Shown one piece after another: positions 50,225 through 61,396 of a stretch of DNA of 64,000 bases. The stretch spans positions 325,491-389,490 of the forward strand of contig NZ_FOSS01000002.1 of assembly GCF_900114355.1 (NCBI RefSeq), written 5' to 3'. Position 1 is the stretch's first letter; each line of letters opens with the position of its first letter. The notes beneath the pieces were generated by a model. The model was not told the origin of the DNA, did no database searches, and was given only the letters and a program-made list of their open reading frames with translations. Made by a program: the position numbers and the translations under genes. The DNA is from Lysobacter sp. cf310 (GTDB lineage Bacteria; Pseudomonadota; Gammaproteobacteria; Xanthomonadales; Xanthomonadaceae).

Positions 50225-51522
50225 GCGGCCACCTGCTGCAGGCGCAATGCGACCGCGATGCGGTGCGCGTCGAGGCCTTCGGCACTGGCCAGTTCGACCG
50301 CGCAGGGGCCGATCGCGGCGATGCCGCGCGGCTGCACTTCCTGCACCGTGATCGCGACCTGGAAGCTGGCGACGTTGACGCCGCCGGCATAGCGCGCGGC
50401 GCCGCTGGTGGGCAGCACGTGGTTGGTGCCGCTGCAGTAGTCGCCCAGCGCTTCGGGCGCCCAATCGCCGAGGAACACCGAGCCGGCCGCGAGCACGCGC
50501 GGCAGCCAGGCGCGCGCGTCGCGCAGGGCCAGGATCAGGTGCTCGGGCGCGTAGCGGTTGCTGACGTCGAGCGCGTCGGCGATCGAGTCGACCCGGATCG
50601 AACGCGAGGCGCGCAAGGCCGCACGCGCGGTCTCGGCGCGCGGCAGGGCCGCCAGCTGCGCCGCGATCTCGACTTCGACCGCGTCCAGCAGCGCGGCGTC
50701 ATCGCTGAGCAGGATCACCTGCGAATCCGGGCCGTGCTCGGCCTGCGACAGCAGGTCGGCGGCGACGAACGCCGGGTTAGCGCCGGCGTCGGCGATTACC
50801 AGTACTTCGGACGGTCCGGCCGGCAGATCGATCGCCGCCCCGCCCTCGAGCAACGCGACCTGGCGCTTGGCTTCGGTGACGTAAGCATTGCCCGGCCCGA
50901 ACAGCTTGTCGCACTTGCCGACGCTGGCGGTGCCGAAGGCCATGGCGGCGATCGCCTGGGCGCCGCCGAGTTTGTAGACCGAATCCACGCCGCAGCGACG
51001 CGCGGCGTACAGCACCGCGGGATCGGCGCGGCCGTCGCGGCGCGGCGGCGTGCACAGCGCGATCCGCGGGCAGCCGGCCAGGCGCGCGGGCATGCACAGC
51101 ATCAAGGCGGTGGACGGCAGCGGCGCCGAGCCGGCCGGCACGTACAGGCCGACGCGCTGGATCGGGCGCAGGATGCGCTCGCAAAGCACGCCGTCGCCGC
51201 TGTCCAACGCGTAGGGCTGGGTCATGCCGGCGGCGTGGAAGGCCTCGATGCGGCTGGCGGCCTGGTCGATCGCGGCGCGCAGCGGCGTGGCGATCTCGCG
51301 CTCGGCGGCGTCGAATTCCTCGGCGCCGACCGCGAACGCGTCCAGGGCCACGCCGTCGTAACGCGCGCTCAGCGCACGCAGCGCGGCGTCGCCGTCGCGC
51401 CGTACCTGTTCCAGGATCGCCGCCACCGCCTCGGCGGTTTCGCGCCGGGTCTGCTGGGCCGGACGGCGCAGCGCGGACTCGCGCTCCTGCTCGTCCAGCG
51501 CGCTCCAGCGCAGGCGCTGCAT
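50221..51522 (-). CDS. hisD: Histidinol dehydrogenase
   Basis: This zinc-dependent NAD enzyme makes histidine from histidinol. It has 433 residues from ATG 51522, which has GAGGG upstream and begins at the family N-terminus ([11 protein letters not shown]). An upstream ATG at 51540, overlapping hisG, is a possible alternative. [25 protein letters not shown] (zinc ligands) and [15 protein letters not shown] (catalytic His) are present. Confidence 0.95.
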   Translation of the reverse strand: MQRLRWSALDEQERESALRRPAQQTRRETAEAVAAILEQVRRDGDAALRALSARYDGVALDAFAVGAEEFDAAEREIATPLRAAIDQAASRIEAFHAAGMTQPYALDSGDGVLCERILRPIQRVGLYVPAGSAPLPSTALMLCMPARLAGCPRIALCTPPRRDGRADPAVLYAARRCGVDSVYKLGGAQAIAAMAFGTASVGKCDKLFGPGNAYVTEAKRQVALLEGGAAIDLPAGPSEVLVIADAGANPAFVAADLLSQAEHGPDSQVILLSDDAALLDAVEVEIAAQLAALPRAETARAALRASRSIRVDSIADALDVSNRYAPEHLILALRDARAWLPRVLAAGSVFLGDWAPEALGDYCSGTNHVLPTSGAARYAGGVNVASFQVAITVQEVQPRGIAAIGPCAVELASAEGLDAHRIAVALRLQQVAA

Positions 51523-51536
51523 GCTGCCCTCGCCGC

Positions 51537-52460
51537 TCATGCCAGCATGCCCTCCACCGGCAGCACCATCAGGCCGCGCGCGCCGGCGCGCTTGAGTTCC
51601 TCCAGGCGCTGCCAGGTCACCGCGCCGTGGCACAACGCCTGCAGCGCGACGCCGTCACCGCCGTCGAGCTGCATCACCGTCGGCGCCTCGGCGTCGGGCA
51701 GCAGCGGCAACAGATCGGCCAGCAACTGACGCGGGGCCTGGAACAGCAACAACTTGCTGTGACGGATGCGCAGGGCACCGTCGAGGCGGCGCAGCAGCAG
51801 ATCGGCCAGTTCGCCGCGCACGTCGTCGAAGGGATTGATCGGGCCGGCCAGCACCGCCTCGCTCTCGATCAAGGTGGTCACCGCCTTGAGCTGGTTCGCG
51901 GCCAGGGTGGCGCCGCTGGAGACCAGGTCGCAGATCGCCTCGGCCTGGCCCAGGCGCGGCGCGATCTCGACCGAACCCGACAGCAGCACCACCTGCGCGT
52001 CCACCCCCTGCGCGGCCAGCCACTGCGACAGCAGGGCCGGATAACTGGTGGCGATGCGCTTGCCGGACAGCTGCGCCGGCCCCTGCCAGTCCCAGCCTTC
52101 GGGCACGGCCAGGTCCAGCCGGCAGGCGCCGAAGCCGAGCGCGCGCCATTCGCGGAACGCCGCGGCGCGGCCGTTGCCGCGGCGGTCGCCGTCCTGCTCC
52201 AGCAGCACGTTGCGGCCGACCACGCCGAGGTCGCAGACGCCGTCGGCGATCAGGCCGGGGATGTCGTCGTCGCGCACCAGCAGCAGGTCCACCGGCAGGG
52301 TTTCGCCGTAGCAGAACAGGCGGTCGCGGCTTTCGCGCCAGCTCAGGCCGCAGGAAGCCAACAGCGCGCGCGCCGGCTCGGCGAGGCGGCCGGATTTCTG
52401 GATCGCGATGCGCAGGCGGTCGCGCGCGGCCGGGCTGGCGGGAGGACTCATGGGGGACAT
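51537..52460 (-). CDS. hisG: ATP phosphoribosyltransferase HisG (long form)
   Basis: This first histidine enzyme has 307 residues, the long form with a C-terminal regulatory domain. It has [13 protein letters not shown] at the start, [13 protein letters not shown], and the PRPP loop [14 protein letters not shown]. An alternative ATG at 52451 would shorten it by 3 residues. It begins 47 bases after the TrpR-like gene and leads the biosynthetic genes. Confidence 0.95.
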   Translation of the reverse strand: MSPMSPPASPAARDRLRIAIQKSGRLAEPARALLASCGLSWRESRDRLFCYGETLPVDLLLVRDDDIPGLIADGVCDLGVVGRNVLLEQDGDRRGNGRAAAFREWRALGFGACRLDLAVPEGWDWQGPAQLSGKRIATSYPALLSQWLAAQGVDAQVVLLSGSVEIAPRLGQAEAICDLVSSGATLAANQLKAVTTLIESEAVLAGPINPFDDVRGELADLLLRRLDGALRIRHSKLLLFQAPRQLLADLLPLLPDAEAPTVMQLDGGDGVALQALCHGAVTWQRLEELKRAGARGLMVLPVEGMLA

Positions 52461-52507
52461 CTCGAAGAGGCGGGGGATGGAGGGCGCTCAGGGCCCGGCA
52501 CGACGGT

Positions 52508-52819
52508 TCAGCGGACGCGCGTGGGGCGTCGATGCAGGGCCGCGGCGTAGCCGCCGGCGCCGCGTTCCAGCATCCGGGCGACCCGACCGATCGTGGTCAC
52601 GCTGACCCCGGTGCGGGCGTGGATTTCGCGATAAGGCATGCCGTCGCGCAGCAAGGGCACGACCCGCCAGCGGTCGGACATGGCTTCCAGTTCGGCCGGC
52701 GTGCACAGGTCTTCCAGGAAGGCCCGCATCTGCTCGGGATTGCGCAGCCCCAACAGCGCGGTCGCCAGGCTGGCGATCGGGTCTTCGCTGTCATCGATGT
52801 CTACGGCGCGGCGCTTCAC
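52508..52819 (-). CDS. TrpR/YerC-like DNA-binding regulator heading the his operon
   Basis: The GTG at 52819 gives a 103-residue all-helical protein of the YerC/YecD, TrpR-related family: LCTPAELEAMSDRWRVV then the helix-turn-helix PYREIHARTGVSVTTIGRV. No tryptophan-site assignment is possible. It is the first gene of the his operon on the minus strand, 47 bases from hisG, so it is a good candidate for a histidine-responsive regulator of the operon. A perfect palindrome just upstream (52841-52866) could be its operator. Confidence 0.85.
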   Translation of the reverse strand: MKRRAVDIDDSEDPIASLATALLGLRNPEQMRAFLEDLCTPAELEAMSDRWRVVPLLRDGMPYREIHARTGVSVTTIGRVARMLERGAGGYAAALHRRPTRVR

Positions 52820-52840
52820 TGGGACGGTTCGCTCTTTCGT

Positions 52841-52866
52841 TAATGTATTAACGCGTTAATACATTA
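52841..52866. promoter_or_regulatory. Perfect 26-bp AT-rich palindrome before the his operon
   Basis: TAATGTATTAACG is followed directly by its exact complement CGTTAATACATTA, 21 bases upstream of the TrpR-like gene's start. It is very AT-rich in otherwise GC-rich DNA. Position and symmetry fit a dimeric repressor operator overlapping the promoter; the TrpR-like protein is the natural candidate. Confidence 0.8.
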
Positions 52867-53080
52867 GCCGAAGCGGGCCGCGCCCGTCAAGCCGCCCGCC
52901 GCGGCCGGCCGGGATCGGCGAAAACCGCCGTTCATCACAATAAGAACGACCGACCGGCGGTCGCTGGCGCTCCGCCTAAGGCGCCGCAGGCTGCAAACTA
53001 GGGCGGTGCCGGAGCGTAGACTGCCTCCGAGCCCGCGCCGCGTAGACCCACCGCCGGCCGGACCAACGGAGAGGGTGCGC

Positions 53081-54949
<1,869 letters not shown>

Positions 54950-54965
54950 CGCCCAGCGCGCCACC

Positions 54966-55061
54966 TAGGATGCGGTGAGCGCAGCGAACCGCATCGCCCG
55001 CCAAGTCGCGACGCACCCTGCAATGCGATGGCGCGGTTCGCCTACGGCTCACCACACCCTA
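54966..55061. repeat. Inverted-repeat element with TAGGRTGYGGTGAGC ends
   Basis: TAGGATGCGGTGAGCGCAGC opens and GCTCACCACACCCTA closes a 96-bp interval, with GCGAACCGC / GCGGTTCGC as inner arms. The same motif occurs inside the 34148-34690 units. It looks like a second palindromic element family. Confidence 0.65.
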
Positions 55062-55069
55062 CGGCCGCC

Positions 55070-55615
55070 TCAAGCGGACGGTGCGTACATCACGTCCGAG
55101 CGCAGCACGTACTTGGTCCCCGCCTCCACCGCCGCACCCTCGTGCCAGGTGTCGTGCACGAACAGCAGCGCCGCGCCGGTGCGCGGCACCACGCGGAAGC
55201 CGCGGAAGTCGGTATCGCCGCCGGCGAACCCTTCGTTGAGATAGACCAGCAGGGTCAGCCGGCTGCTGCGTCCGTCCTCCAGCCAGGGCCCGTCCTTGTG
55301 CATGCGGAAACGCTGCCCGGGGCCGTACTTGTAGAAGCGCAGCGCGCGAGGCAGGCCGATCGCCGCCTCGCCTTCCAGCAGCGGCAAGGCAACCTCGCCG
55401 AGGCCGCGCCACAAGCGCTGCACCCAGTCCGGCGACTCGAACACCACGCGTTCGTTGTTGCGCACCTGCGGTATCGCCCGCGCGCCGCCCGGCGCGCGCA
55501 CGTCGGCGGCGGCGAAGCCGCGTGCCTCGGCCAGCTCGATCAGCACCGTGCACTCATCGGCGTCGAGGAAATCCTCGACGCTGAATACCTGATCCGTATG
55601 CGCGATCACCCGCAT
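55070..55615 (-). CDS. 2OG-Fe(II) oxygenase (prolyl 4-hydroxylase type)
   Basis: The 181-residue product (ATG 55615) has a double-stranded beta-helix fold. Iron ligands are in FRMHKDGPW (His, Asp) and FVHDTWHEG (His); Arg or Lys for 2-oxoglutarate is in KYVLRSDVMY. SRLTLLVYLNEGFAGGDT is typical of the prolyl hydroxylase group. Substrate unknown. It is separated from the ammonia-lyase gene by 52 bases containing a strong hairpin. Confidence 0.87.
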   Translation of the reverse strand: MRVIAHTDQVFSVEDFLDADECTVLIELAEARGFAAADVRAPGGARAIPQVRNNERVVFESPDWVQRLWRGLGEVALPLLEGEAAIGLPRALRFYKYGPGQRFRMHKDGPWLEDGRSSRLTLLVYLNEGFAGGDTDFRGFRVVPRTGAALLFVHDTWHEGAAVEAGTKYVLRSDVMYAPSA

Positions 55616-55630
55616 GAGGCTACCTCGTAG

Positions 55631-55661
55631 CGACGGGATACGGCGGCGCCGTATCCCGTCG
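55631..55661. other. Perfect hairpin between ammonia-lyase and oxygenase
   Basis: CGACGGGATACGGC pairs fully with GCCGTATCCCGTCG across a 3-base loop. No T tract follows on either strand; it may be a processing site or partial terminator between the two minus-strand genes. Confidence 0.7.
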
Positions 55662-55667
55662 TCGTGC

Positions 55668-57560
55668 TCACAGCACCGAACGCGCCGCCGCCAGCACGCT
55701 GCCGTCGGAGACCATGCGCAGCGCGGTCGCGACTTCGCCGTCCAGGGCGCGATCGCGCGGCAGGAAGGCAATGCGTTCGCGGATCGCGGCGTGCGCGGCC
55801 GCGACCGCGCGGCCCGGACGGAACTCCTCGGCCGCCGCCAGCTCGCTACGCAGGCCTTCGACCTCGGCCAGGAAGCCGGCGTGGTCGGCGTCGCCGGGCA
55901 GCGGGCCGCCGGCAACCTTGCCGGCGAGTGCCGGCGCATCGGCGCGATCGGCCAGATCGCGCGCCGCATTGATCATGTCGCGGCGCAGGTCCAGGGCCTG
56001 AGCGGCGGTGTACAGCTCCAGCGCCAGCACCTTGCCCAGATCGTCGGCCATGGCCAGCACGTGGCGCGCCTCGTTGGCGCCCATCGATACATGGTCTTCG
56101 GCGTTGGCGCTGGTCGGGATCGAATACACCGAAGCCGGATGCGCGCGGCTGGCCAGGTCGTTGACGATGGCCGCGGCGGTGTACTGCACGATCATGTGAC
56201 CGGACTCGGTCGAGTCCTCGTTGCCGATCAGGAACGCCGGCAGGCCGTCGTTGGTGGCCGGATCGACCAGCTTGTTGAGGCGGCGTTCGGAGATGCTGGC
56301 CAGCACCGGGATCGCGGCCTTGACGTAGCTCATCGCCAGCGCCAGCGGCATGCCGTGGAAGTGGCCGGCCGAGATCACCTGCTGTTCGACGTGCTCGGCC
56401 TGCGCGTCCGGGAACACGATGGGGTTGTCGGTGAGCGAGTTGAGCTCCACCTCGAGCACGCGCGCGGCCTGGGCCAGCGCGTCGCGTACGGCGCCGTGCA
56501 CCTGCGGAATGCAGCGCAGCGAGTAACTGTCCTGCGGCTGGTGCTTCTTGCCGCCGCGGAACGGACGGAAGCGCAGATAGAACTTCTCGCGGCCGTGACG
56601 CTGGCCGAACGGCACCCAGTCCCAGCCGATGTCGAAGCGCAGCGCCTGCGATTCCGGCGTGTCCCAACTGCGCGGCTGCCAGGCGCGGAAGCGCGGCACC
56701 AGATGGTAGGGAATGTCGGACAGGGTCGAACCTTCGAGCAGGCGGCGCAGGTGCGCGGCCACCTCGACCTGGCCCGGATGCGGGCGCAGCGCGTGCACTT
56801 CCTCGGCGAACGCGCCCAGACGGCCGGCGAAGGCGTCGATGGTCATGGCCGCGGCGAGGTCGGCGGTGTCGGCCAGATCCTCCAGCTTCTCCAGCGCCAG
56901 CACGCCGCAGGCCAGCATCTGCGCGGTGCCGTTGTTCAGCGCCAGGCCTTCCTTGTACGACAGCGTGACCGGCTTGAGGCCGGCGCGCTCCAGCGCCTGC
57001 GCGCCGGGCATGCGCTCGCCCTCATAGAAGGCTTCGCCGCCGCCCAGCAGCACGATCGCCAGATGCGACAACGGCGCCAGATCGCCGCTGGCGCCGACCG
57101 AACCCAGCTGCGGCACCACCGGCACGATGCCGGCGTTGAGCATGGAGGTCAGCGCCTGCAGGGTCTGCACGCGGATGCCGGAGTGGCCGCGCATCAGGGT
57201 ATTGATGCGGATGCACAGCATCGCGCGCACGATCTCCGGCGCGAACGCCTCACCCACGCAGACCGCGTGGGTGACGATCAGATTGCGCTGCAGCTCTTCG
57301 TGCAGAGTCTCGCCCGAGGCCTGCGCACCGGGCAGTTGGTCGCGCAGGTGATGGGCGCCGAGCAGACGGTCGGCGTTGCTGCCGAAGCCGGTGGAAACGC
57401 CGTAAATCGGTTCTTCGCGACGCACCTGTTCGGCCAGGAAGTCGGCCGCGCGTTGCACCGCCGGCAGTTGCGCGGCGGCCAGTTCGACCTGCGCGCCGTA
57501 AGCCACCGCCACCAGTTGCGCGCGCGTCAGCGAACGGCCGTCGAGTTGAATCTTGTTCAT
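55668..57560 (-). CDS. HAL/PAL-family amino acid ammonia-lyase with insertion
   Basis: This MIO-type lyase removes ammonia from histidine or an aromatic amino acid. MIO forms from Ala157-Ser158-Gly159 (GASGDLAPL). Tyr53 (YGVSTGFG) and His98 (VTHAVCVG, the histidine/tyrosine-selectivity position) are present, and SYSLRCIPQVHG follows. At 630 residues it is about 120 longer than HutH. Roughly 55 residues (about 284-341, GWDWVPFGQRHGREKF etc.) are inserted before SYSLRC, and the C-terminus is extended. No hut genes adjoin, so histidine is not certain as substrate. Confidence 0.88.
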   Translation of the reverse strand: MNKIQLDGRSLTRAQLVAVAYGAQVELAAAQLPAVQRAADFLAEQVRREEPIYGVSTGFGSNADRLLGAHHLRDQLPGAQASGETLHEELQRNLIVTHAVCVGEAFAPEIVRAMLCIRINTLMRGHSGIRVQTLQALTSMLNAGIVPVVPQLGSVGASGDLAPLSHLAIVLLGGGEAFYEGERMPGAQALERAGLKPVTLSYKEGLALNNGTAQMLACGVLALEKLEDLADTADLAAAMTIDAFAGRLGAFAEEVHALRPHPGQVEVAAHLRRLLEGSTLSDIPYHLVPRFRAWQPRSWDTPESQALRFDIGWDWVPFGQRHGREKFYLRFRPFRGGKKHQPQDSYSLRCIPQVHGAVRDALAQAARVLEVELNSLTDNPIVFPDAQAEHVEQQVISAGHFHGMPLALAMSYVKAAIPVLASISERRLNKLVDPATNDGLPAFLIGNEDSTESGHMIVQYTAAAIVNDLASRAHPASVYSIPTSANAEDHVSMGANEARHVLAMADDLGKVLALELYTAAQALDLRRDMINAARDLADRADAPALAGKVAGGPLPGDADHAGFLAEVEGLRSELAAAEEFRPGRAVAAAHAAIRERIAFLPRDRALDGEVATALRMVSDGSVLAAARSVL

Positions 57561-57863
57561 CTGTAACCTCGCCTCGCACCCTGGCGATCATCTGAACGGC
57601 GGGCGTTCACCGCGAACGGTCTGGCCCGGCCGAGCGTACTCGGGAGTCGGTGCGTCTATGCCACATTGGGAACCGCGACGGCGGATGCGCGCCACGGGGT
57701 GATTCGGTACGCCCTCACGCCGGATTCCGATCCGGCCGACGACGCACCGCGTAGCGGAATCCGGACGCGCACCCGCGCGTCCGGCACCGCGATCCAGCAG
57801 CGCGAACGCACAGCGACGCGGCCATACCACCCGCGACGCCGACGCCGTTCGCGCCTCGATTGC

Positions 57864-59264
57864 TCACTCGGACACGGCCTGCGGCATGACCCGCGCCTGC
57901 TCCAGCTCGATCCGTAGGGTGCGCGCCAGCTCGCTGCGCGCGACCTCGAACTGATCTTCGCGACGCAGGTCCTTGACGGTGGCCACGCCCTTGGCGATTT
58001 CGTCCTCGCCCAGCACCACCACGAAGCGGATGCCGGCGCGGTCGGCGTACTTGAACTGCTTGCCCAGCTTGGACGGCTCCATCACCACTTCGGTGTTGAG
58101 GCCGCCGTGGCGCAACTCGTTGGCGACCGCCAGGCAGTGCGGCAGGTGCGCGCTGTCCATCTGGGTGACCAGCACCTGCACCGTGCTGGCGGCGGTGTCG
58201 ACCAGGCCGGCCTCGCGCAACTGCCAGAACAGGCGGGTCAGGCCGATCGAGATGCCCACGCCCGGCAGGCGCGACTTGGTGTAGTGGCTGGCCAGATCCT
58301 CGTAACGGCCGCCGGAACAGATCGATCCGATCTGCGGGTAGTCGTCCAGGGTGGTCTCGTAGACGGTGCCGGTGTAGTAGTCCAGGCCCCGCGCGATCGA
58401 GAAGTTGAGCGCGTAATTGGCCTCGGGCACGCCCAGCGCCCGCACCAGCTCCAGCACTTCGCGCAGCTCGGCCACGCCGGTGCGCAGCGATTCGTTGCCT
58501 TCGCCCAGGGCGTCCAGTTGCGCCATCGCGTCGGCATGCGAGTTCGAACGCACCGCGACGAATTCCAGGATGGTCGCGACCGCGTCCGCGGCCAGGCCGA
58601 ACTCCGGCCCGGTCAGGGTTTCGCGCACGTAGTCGGCGCCGCGCTTGTCGAGCTTGTCGACCTCGCGCAGCACGCGCGCCTGCAGCTCGGCGTCGGCCAC
58701 GCCCTGGGCCTCGAAGAAGCCGCGCAGCAGCTTGCGGTTGTTGAGCTGGATGGTGAACTTGCCGATCGCGAGCTCGGAGAACACGGCGTGGATCGCGGCC
58801 GGCATCTCGGCGTCGTGGCGCACGCTGAGGCTGTCCTTGCCGATCACGTCGATGTCGCACTGGTAGAACTCGCGGAAGCGGCCGCGCTGCTGGCGCTCGC
58901 CGCGGTACACGCGCTGCATCTGATAGCGACGGAACGGGAACGCCAGCTCGTGCTCGTGCTCGGCCACGTAGCGCGCCAGCGGCACGGTCAGGTCGAAGCG
59001 CAGCGCCAGCTCGGGCACGCCCTCGCCACCGCCCTCGGCGGCCTTGTTCAAGTTGCCGGTGGACTGGACGAAGTAGACCTGACGCTCGGTCTCGCCGCCG
59101 GACTTGGTCAGCAGCACCTCCGACAGTTCCATCACCGGCGTTTCCACCGGCAGGAAGCCGAAGCGCTCGAAGTTGCGGCGGATCGTATCCAGCATGCGCT
59201 GGAACGCGATCTGGTCGGGCGGCAGCAGCTCCATGACGCCGGGCGGGGTGCGTGGCTTGATCAA
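57864..59264 (-). CDS. hisS: Histidine--tRNA ligase
   Basis: This class II aminoacyl-tRNA synthetase has 466 residues. The start is a TTG at 59264, preceded by CCGGAG, because the family begins IKPRTPPG exactly there; the ATG-type frame to 59327 is unconserved. Motif 2 [24 protein letters not shown] region, [12 protein letters not shown] and GGRYEDL are intact. It lies near HAL and tRNA-Pro but has no clear operon partner. The 303-bp gap 57561-57863 shows no feature. Confidence 0.94.
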   Translation of the reverse strand: MIKPRTPPGVMELLPPDQIAFQRMLDTIRRNFERFGFLPVETPVMELSEVLLTKSGGETERQVYFVQSTGNLNKAAEGGGEGVPELALRFDLTVPLARYVAEHEHELAFPFRRYQMQRVYRGERQQRGRFREFYQCDIDVIGKDSLSVRHDAEMPAAIHAVFSELAIGKFTIQLNNRKLLRGFFEAQGVADAELQARVLREVDKLDKRGADYVRETLTGPEFGLAADAVATILEFVAVRSNSHADAMAQLDALGEGNESLRTGVAELREVLELVRALGVPEANYALNFSIARGLDYYTGTVYETTLDDYPQIGSICSGGRYEDLASHYTKSRLPGVGISIGLTRLFWQLREAGLVDTAASTVQVLVTQMDSAHLPHCLAVANELRHGGLNTEVVMEPSKLGKQFKYADRAGIRFVVVLGEDEIAKGVATVKDLRREDQFEVARSELARTLRIELEQARVMPQAVSE

Positions 59265-59416
59265 GCGGGACTCCGGAGGAAAGACGCGCCGGCCCGGCAC
59301 GCCGCAGCGCGCGCCGAGTGGACGCAAGGCCGGTAGTTTAACGTTCCGCCCGTACGCCGCACCCTCACCCGGAACGGCGCCTGCGCGGGCTCGCGCGACG
59401 GATTGCGGCCTGCCTC

Positions 59417-59445
59417 TTGCTCGCCTCGATCGGTGCCGCTAGAAT
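59417..59445 (+). promoter_or_regulatory. Sigma-70 promoter of tRNA-Pro
   Basis: TTGCTC (59417-59422) and TAGAAT (59440-59445) are spaced by 17 bases, 15 bases before the tRNA 5' end. Spacing and position are ideal for a tRNA promoter. Confidence 0.7.
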
Positions 59446-59460
59446 TGTCGGCTCAGCTGT

Positions 59461-59537
<77 letters not shown>

Positions 59538-59551
59538 ACTGAAAACGGAAA

Positions 59552-59583
59552 AAGCCTGAAAACTTACGTTTTCGGGCTTTTTT
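59552..59583 (+). terminator. Intrinsic terminator after tRNA-Pro
   Basis: AAGCCTGAAAAC pairs with GTTTTCGGGCTT (one G-T pair) around TTAC and runs into TTTTT, 14 bases after the tRNA. The 287-bp stretch after it to the next gene shows no feature. Confidence 0.9.
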
Positions 59584-59870
59584 GTGGGCCGAATCCGGCC
59601 ACGGGGTCGATCGATGCGGCACCGGGCGTGCCGCCCCCAGCGCCCGAAGGGTCGCCCGCGAGCGTGGCCGCGCGCCCTGCGGGCAGGCGCAAGCGCCGCA
59701 AATGGCGCTTTCACGCGGGTACGGCCTTGGCCGTCTGCCGCCAAGCCCCATCCGATCCGGTAGAGCGATCCAGACCCGAAGCGAGGGCCTGAGGACCGCC
59801 CCATCGCGCCGCATCCAGGCCCGCTCAGGCCGGCGACGCTTTCGCCGCCGGCCCGCCGAACGCGCGTTCG

Positions 59871-60350
59871 CTACGGCTGCACCGCGTAACCGGCGAAACG
59901 CCAGCTGCCGTCCTCGTCCAGCCGGAACGACACCAACTCGCGTACGGGCGGCTTGCCTGGAAACTCGGCCAGGAACTCGGTCGAGGCGTACAGACCCGGC
60001 GGCAGGGCCGAGCCATCGCCGGACTGGCGGCGCACCGACAGCCAGCTTCGGTTGGGGGTCTTGCCCAGGGGCTGACGCGATTTGCTGATGCCGGCGACGA
60101 AGGCCTCGCGGCTCAGGGTCTTCTTGGTCACCACCGAGGCTTCGTCCCAAAGCTGCGCCGCCTGCCCCGCATCCACCGCCGTGGCCACGCGCAAACCCGC
60201 ATCGCGGATCGCATTGGGGTCGACCGCGCCGGGGGCCGGGCGCGCCGTCGCCTGAGGTGCCGCCGACCGCGCTGCGGGAGCCTGTTGCGCAGCCACCACG
60301 CCGGTCGCCAGCAGCAGGGCGACACCCATCATCGAAAGACCGCTTTTCAT
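59871..60350 (-). CDS. DUF4019-type exported protein
   Basis: The 159-residue product has a signal peptide (GVALLLATGVVAAQ) and a Pro/Ala linker. A C-terminal domain follows with VDAGQAAQLWDEASVVTK, LGKTPNRSWLSVRRQ and the ending SWRFAGYAVQP, the DUF4019 layout. It is likely periplasmic. Function unknown; it lies 55 bases from the OmpA-like gene on the same strand. Confidence 0.85.
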   Translation of the reverse strand: MKSGLSMMGVALLLATGVVAAQQAPAARSAAPQATARPAPGAVDPNAIRDAGLRVATAVDAGQAAQLWDEASVVTKKTLSREAFVAGISKSRQPLGKTPNRSWLSVRRQSGDGSALPPGLYASTEFLAEFPGKPPVRELVSFRLDEDGSWRFAGYAVQP

Positions 60351-60405
60351 CCGAACACCTCTATCAAAGTTCTGGGTCGTACATCAGGAGAGAAGAGGCG
60401 CGGTC

Positions 60406-61236
60406 TTACTGCAGGCCCCAGGCCAGCACTTCCACGCGCCGATTGGGTTGCAGGCAGTCCACCAGTTCGTCTTTCGGCAATGCGTCGGCGCACTGCTGCA
60501 CGGGTTCCGACTCCCCGGCCCCTTGCGCCTTGAGACTGTCCTCGGCCACGCCTTCCTCGATCAGCAGGGCGCGCACGGTCTGCGCTCGCCGTTGCGACAG
60601 GGCCAGATTGGCCGCTTCGCTGCCGATCCGATCGGTGTGCCCGATCACTTGCACGATGGTCGCCTTCGAGCCCTTAAGCTGGATGGCGATAGCCGCCAGT
60701 TCCGCACGGCCCCGCGGCTGGATGTCCTGCGCATCCGAACGCGCGAACGCGAACAACGCATCGGCGGACAGCTGGAAGCGCCTCGGCTCACCCGCGATCG
60801 CAGGCGCGGCGCTCGTCGCCTCCGTCTTCAGCGAGTCGAGGCAAGCGGCCGGCGCCCAGTGAAAGCCCTGACCGTGATAGCTCTGGTCGAATATCACTTT
60901 GTACTGACAGCTGACGATCCGATCGCCCTGGCGGAAATGAAACAGGTAGTCCCACTCGCGGGCGGAGTAGCCCTCGCGGAAATGCGGCCTGCCGATCAGG
61001 TGGTACAGCTGGTCCTTGGTGACGCCCGGACCGATCTGGCGCAAGTTGTCCCGGTTGGGAAAGGTGCCTTCCTTCAGCACGATCTCGTCGGTGGACGGAA
61101 AGATGACCTCATCCGCTCGCGCGTCCGGCGCGATACCGCGGCTGACATGGCGGGTGCATGCCGTCAGCGCGATTGCCGCGATGAGGGCGCATAGCGCGAA
61201 CCGTGCGGTCCGCGTCGAACTGTTCCTGATGACCAT
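60406..61236 (-). CDS. Lipoprotein with BamE-like and OmpA domains
   Basis: The 276-residue product has a signal ending in the lipobox LTAC (Cys27). Residues 55-130 resemble the SmpA/BamE fold (GVTKDQLYHLIGRPHF and WDYLFHFR). The C-terminal OmpA-like domain (about 155-276) has VIGHTDRIGSEAANLALSQRRA, so it should bind peptidoglycan. It lies just after the trimeric autotransporter gene on the same strand and may help its assembly or anchoring; this is inferred from position. Confidence 0.88.
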   Translation of the reverse strand: MVIRNSSTRTARFALCALIAAIALTACTRHVSRGIAPDARADEVIFPSTDEIVLKEGTFPNRDNLRQIGPGVTKDQLYHLIGRPHFREGYSAREWDYLFHFRQGDRIVSCQYKVIFDQSYHGQGFHWAPAACLDSLKTEATSAAPAIAGEPRRFQLSADALFAFARSDAQDIQPRGRAELAAIAIQLKGSKATIVQVIGHTDRIGSEAANLALSQRRAQTVRALLIEEGVAEDSLKAQGAGESEPVQQCADALPKDELVDCLQPNRRVEVLAWGLQ

Positions 61237-61344
61237 GCCTTAGTCGCCTCTTATCTGTCGTCTCTAGACTTCGGTGGCTGGACGGACGCTCTGGAGATCG
61301 CTTTCGACTCCGGCAGATCCGCCGCGGATTCGTGGGGAAATGAA

Positions 61345-61386
61345 GCGGCAGGCCACGCCGGGGTCGGCGTTGCGCGGGCCTGCCGC
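61345..61386 (-). terminator. Two-tier hairpin downstream of the autotransporter
   Basis: GCGGCAGGCC pairs with GGCCTGCCGC and encloses ACGCCG / CGGCGT, 10 bases after the autotransporter stop on the minus strand. Only a mild T-rich tail follows, so partial read-through to the OmpA-like gene is possible. Confidence 0.55.
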
Positions 61387-61396
61387 CCCCGGAGGA

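Noticed and set aside
57588-57830. Minus-strand frame in the HAL-hisS gap
   Set aside because: Arg/Gly-rich, no start context and no conserved features.
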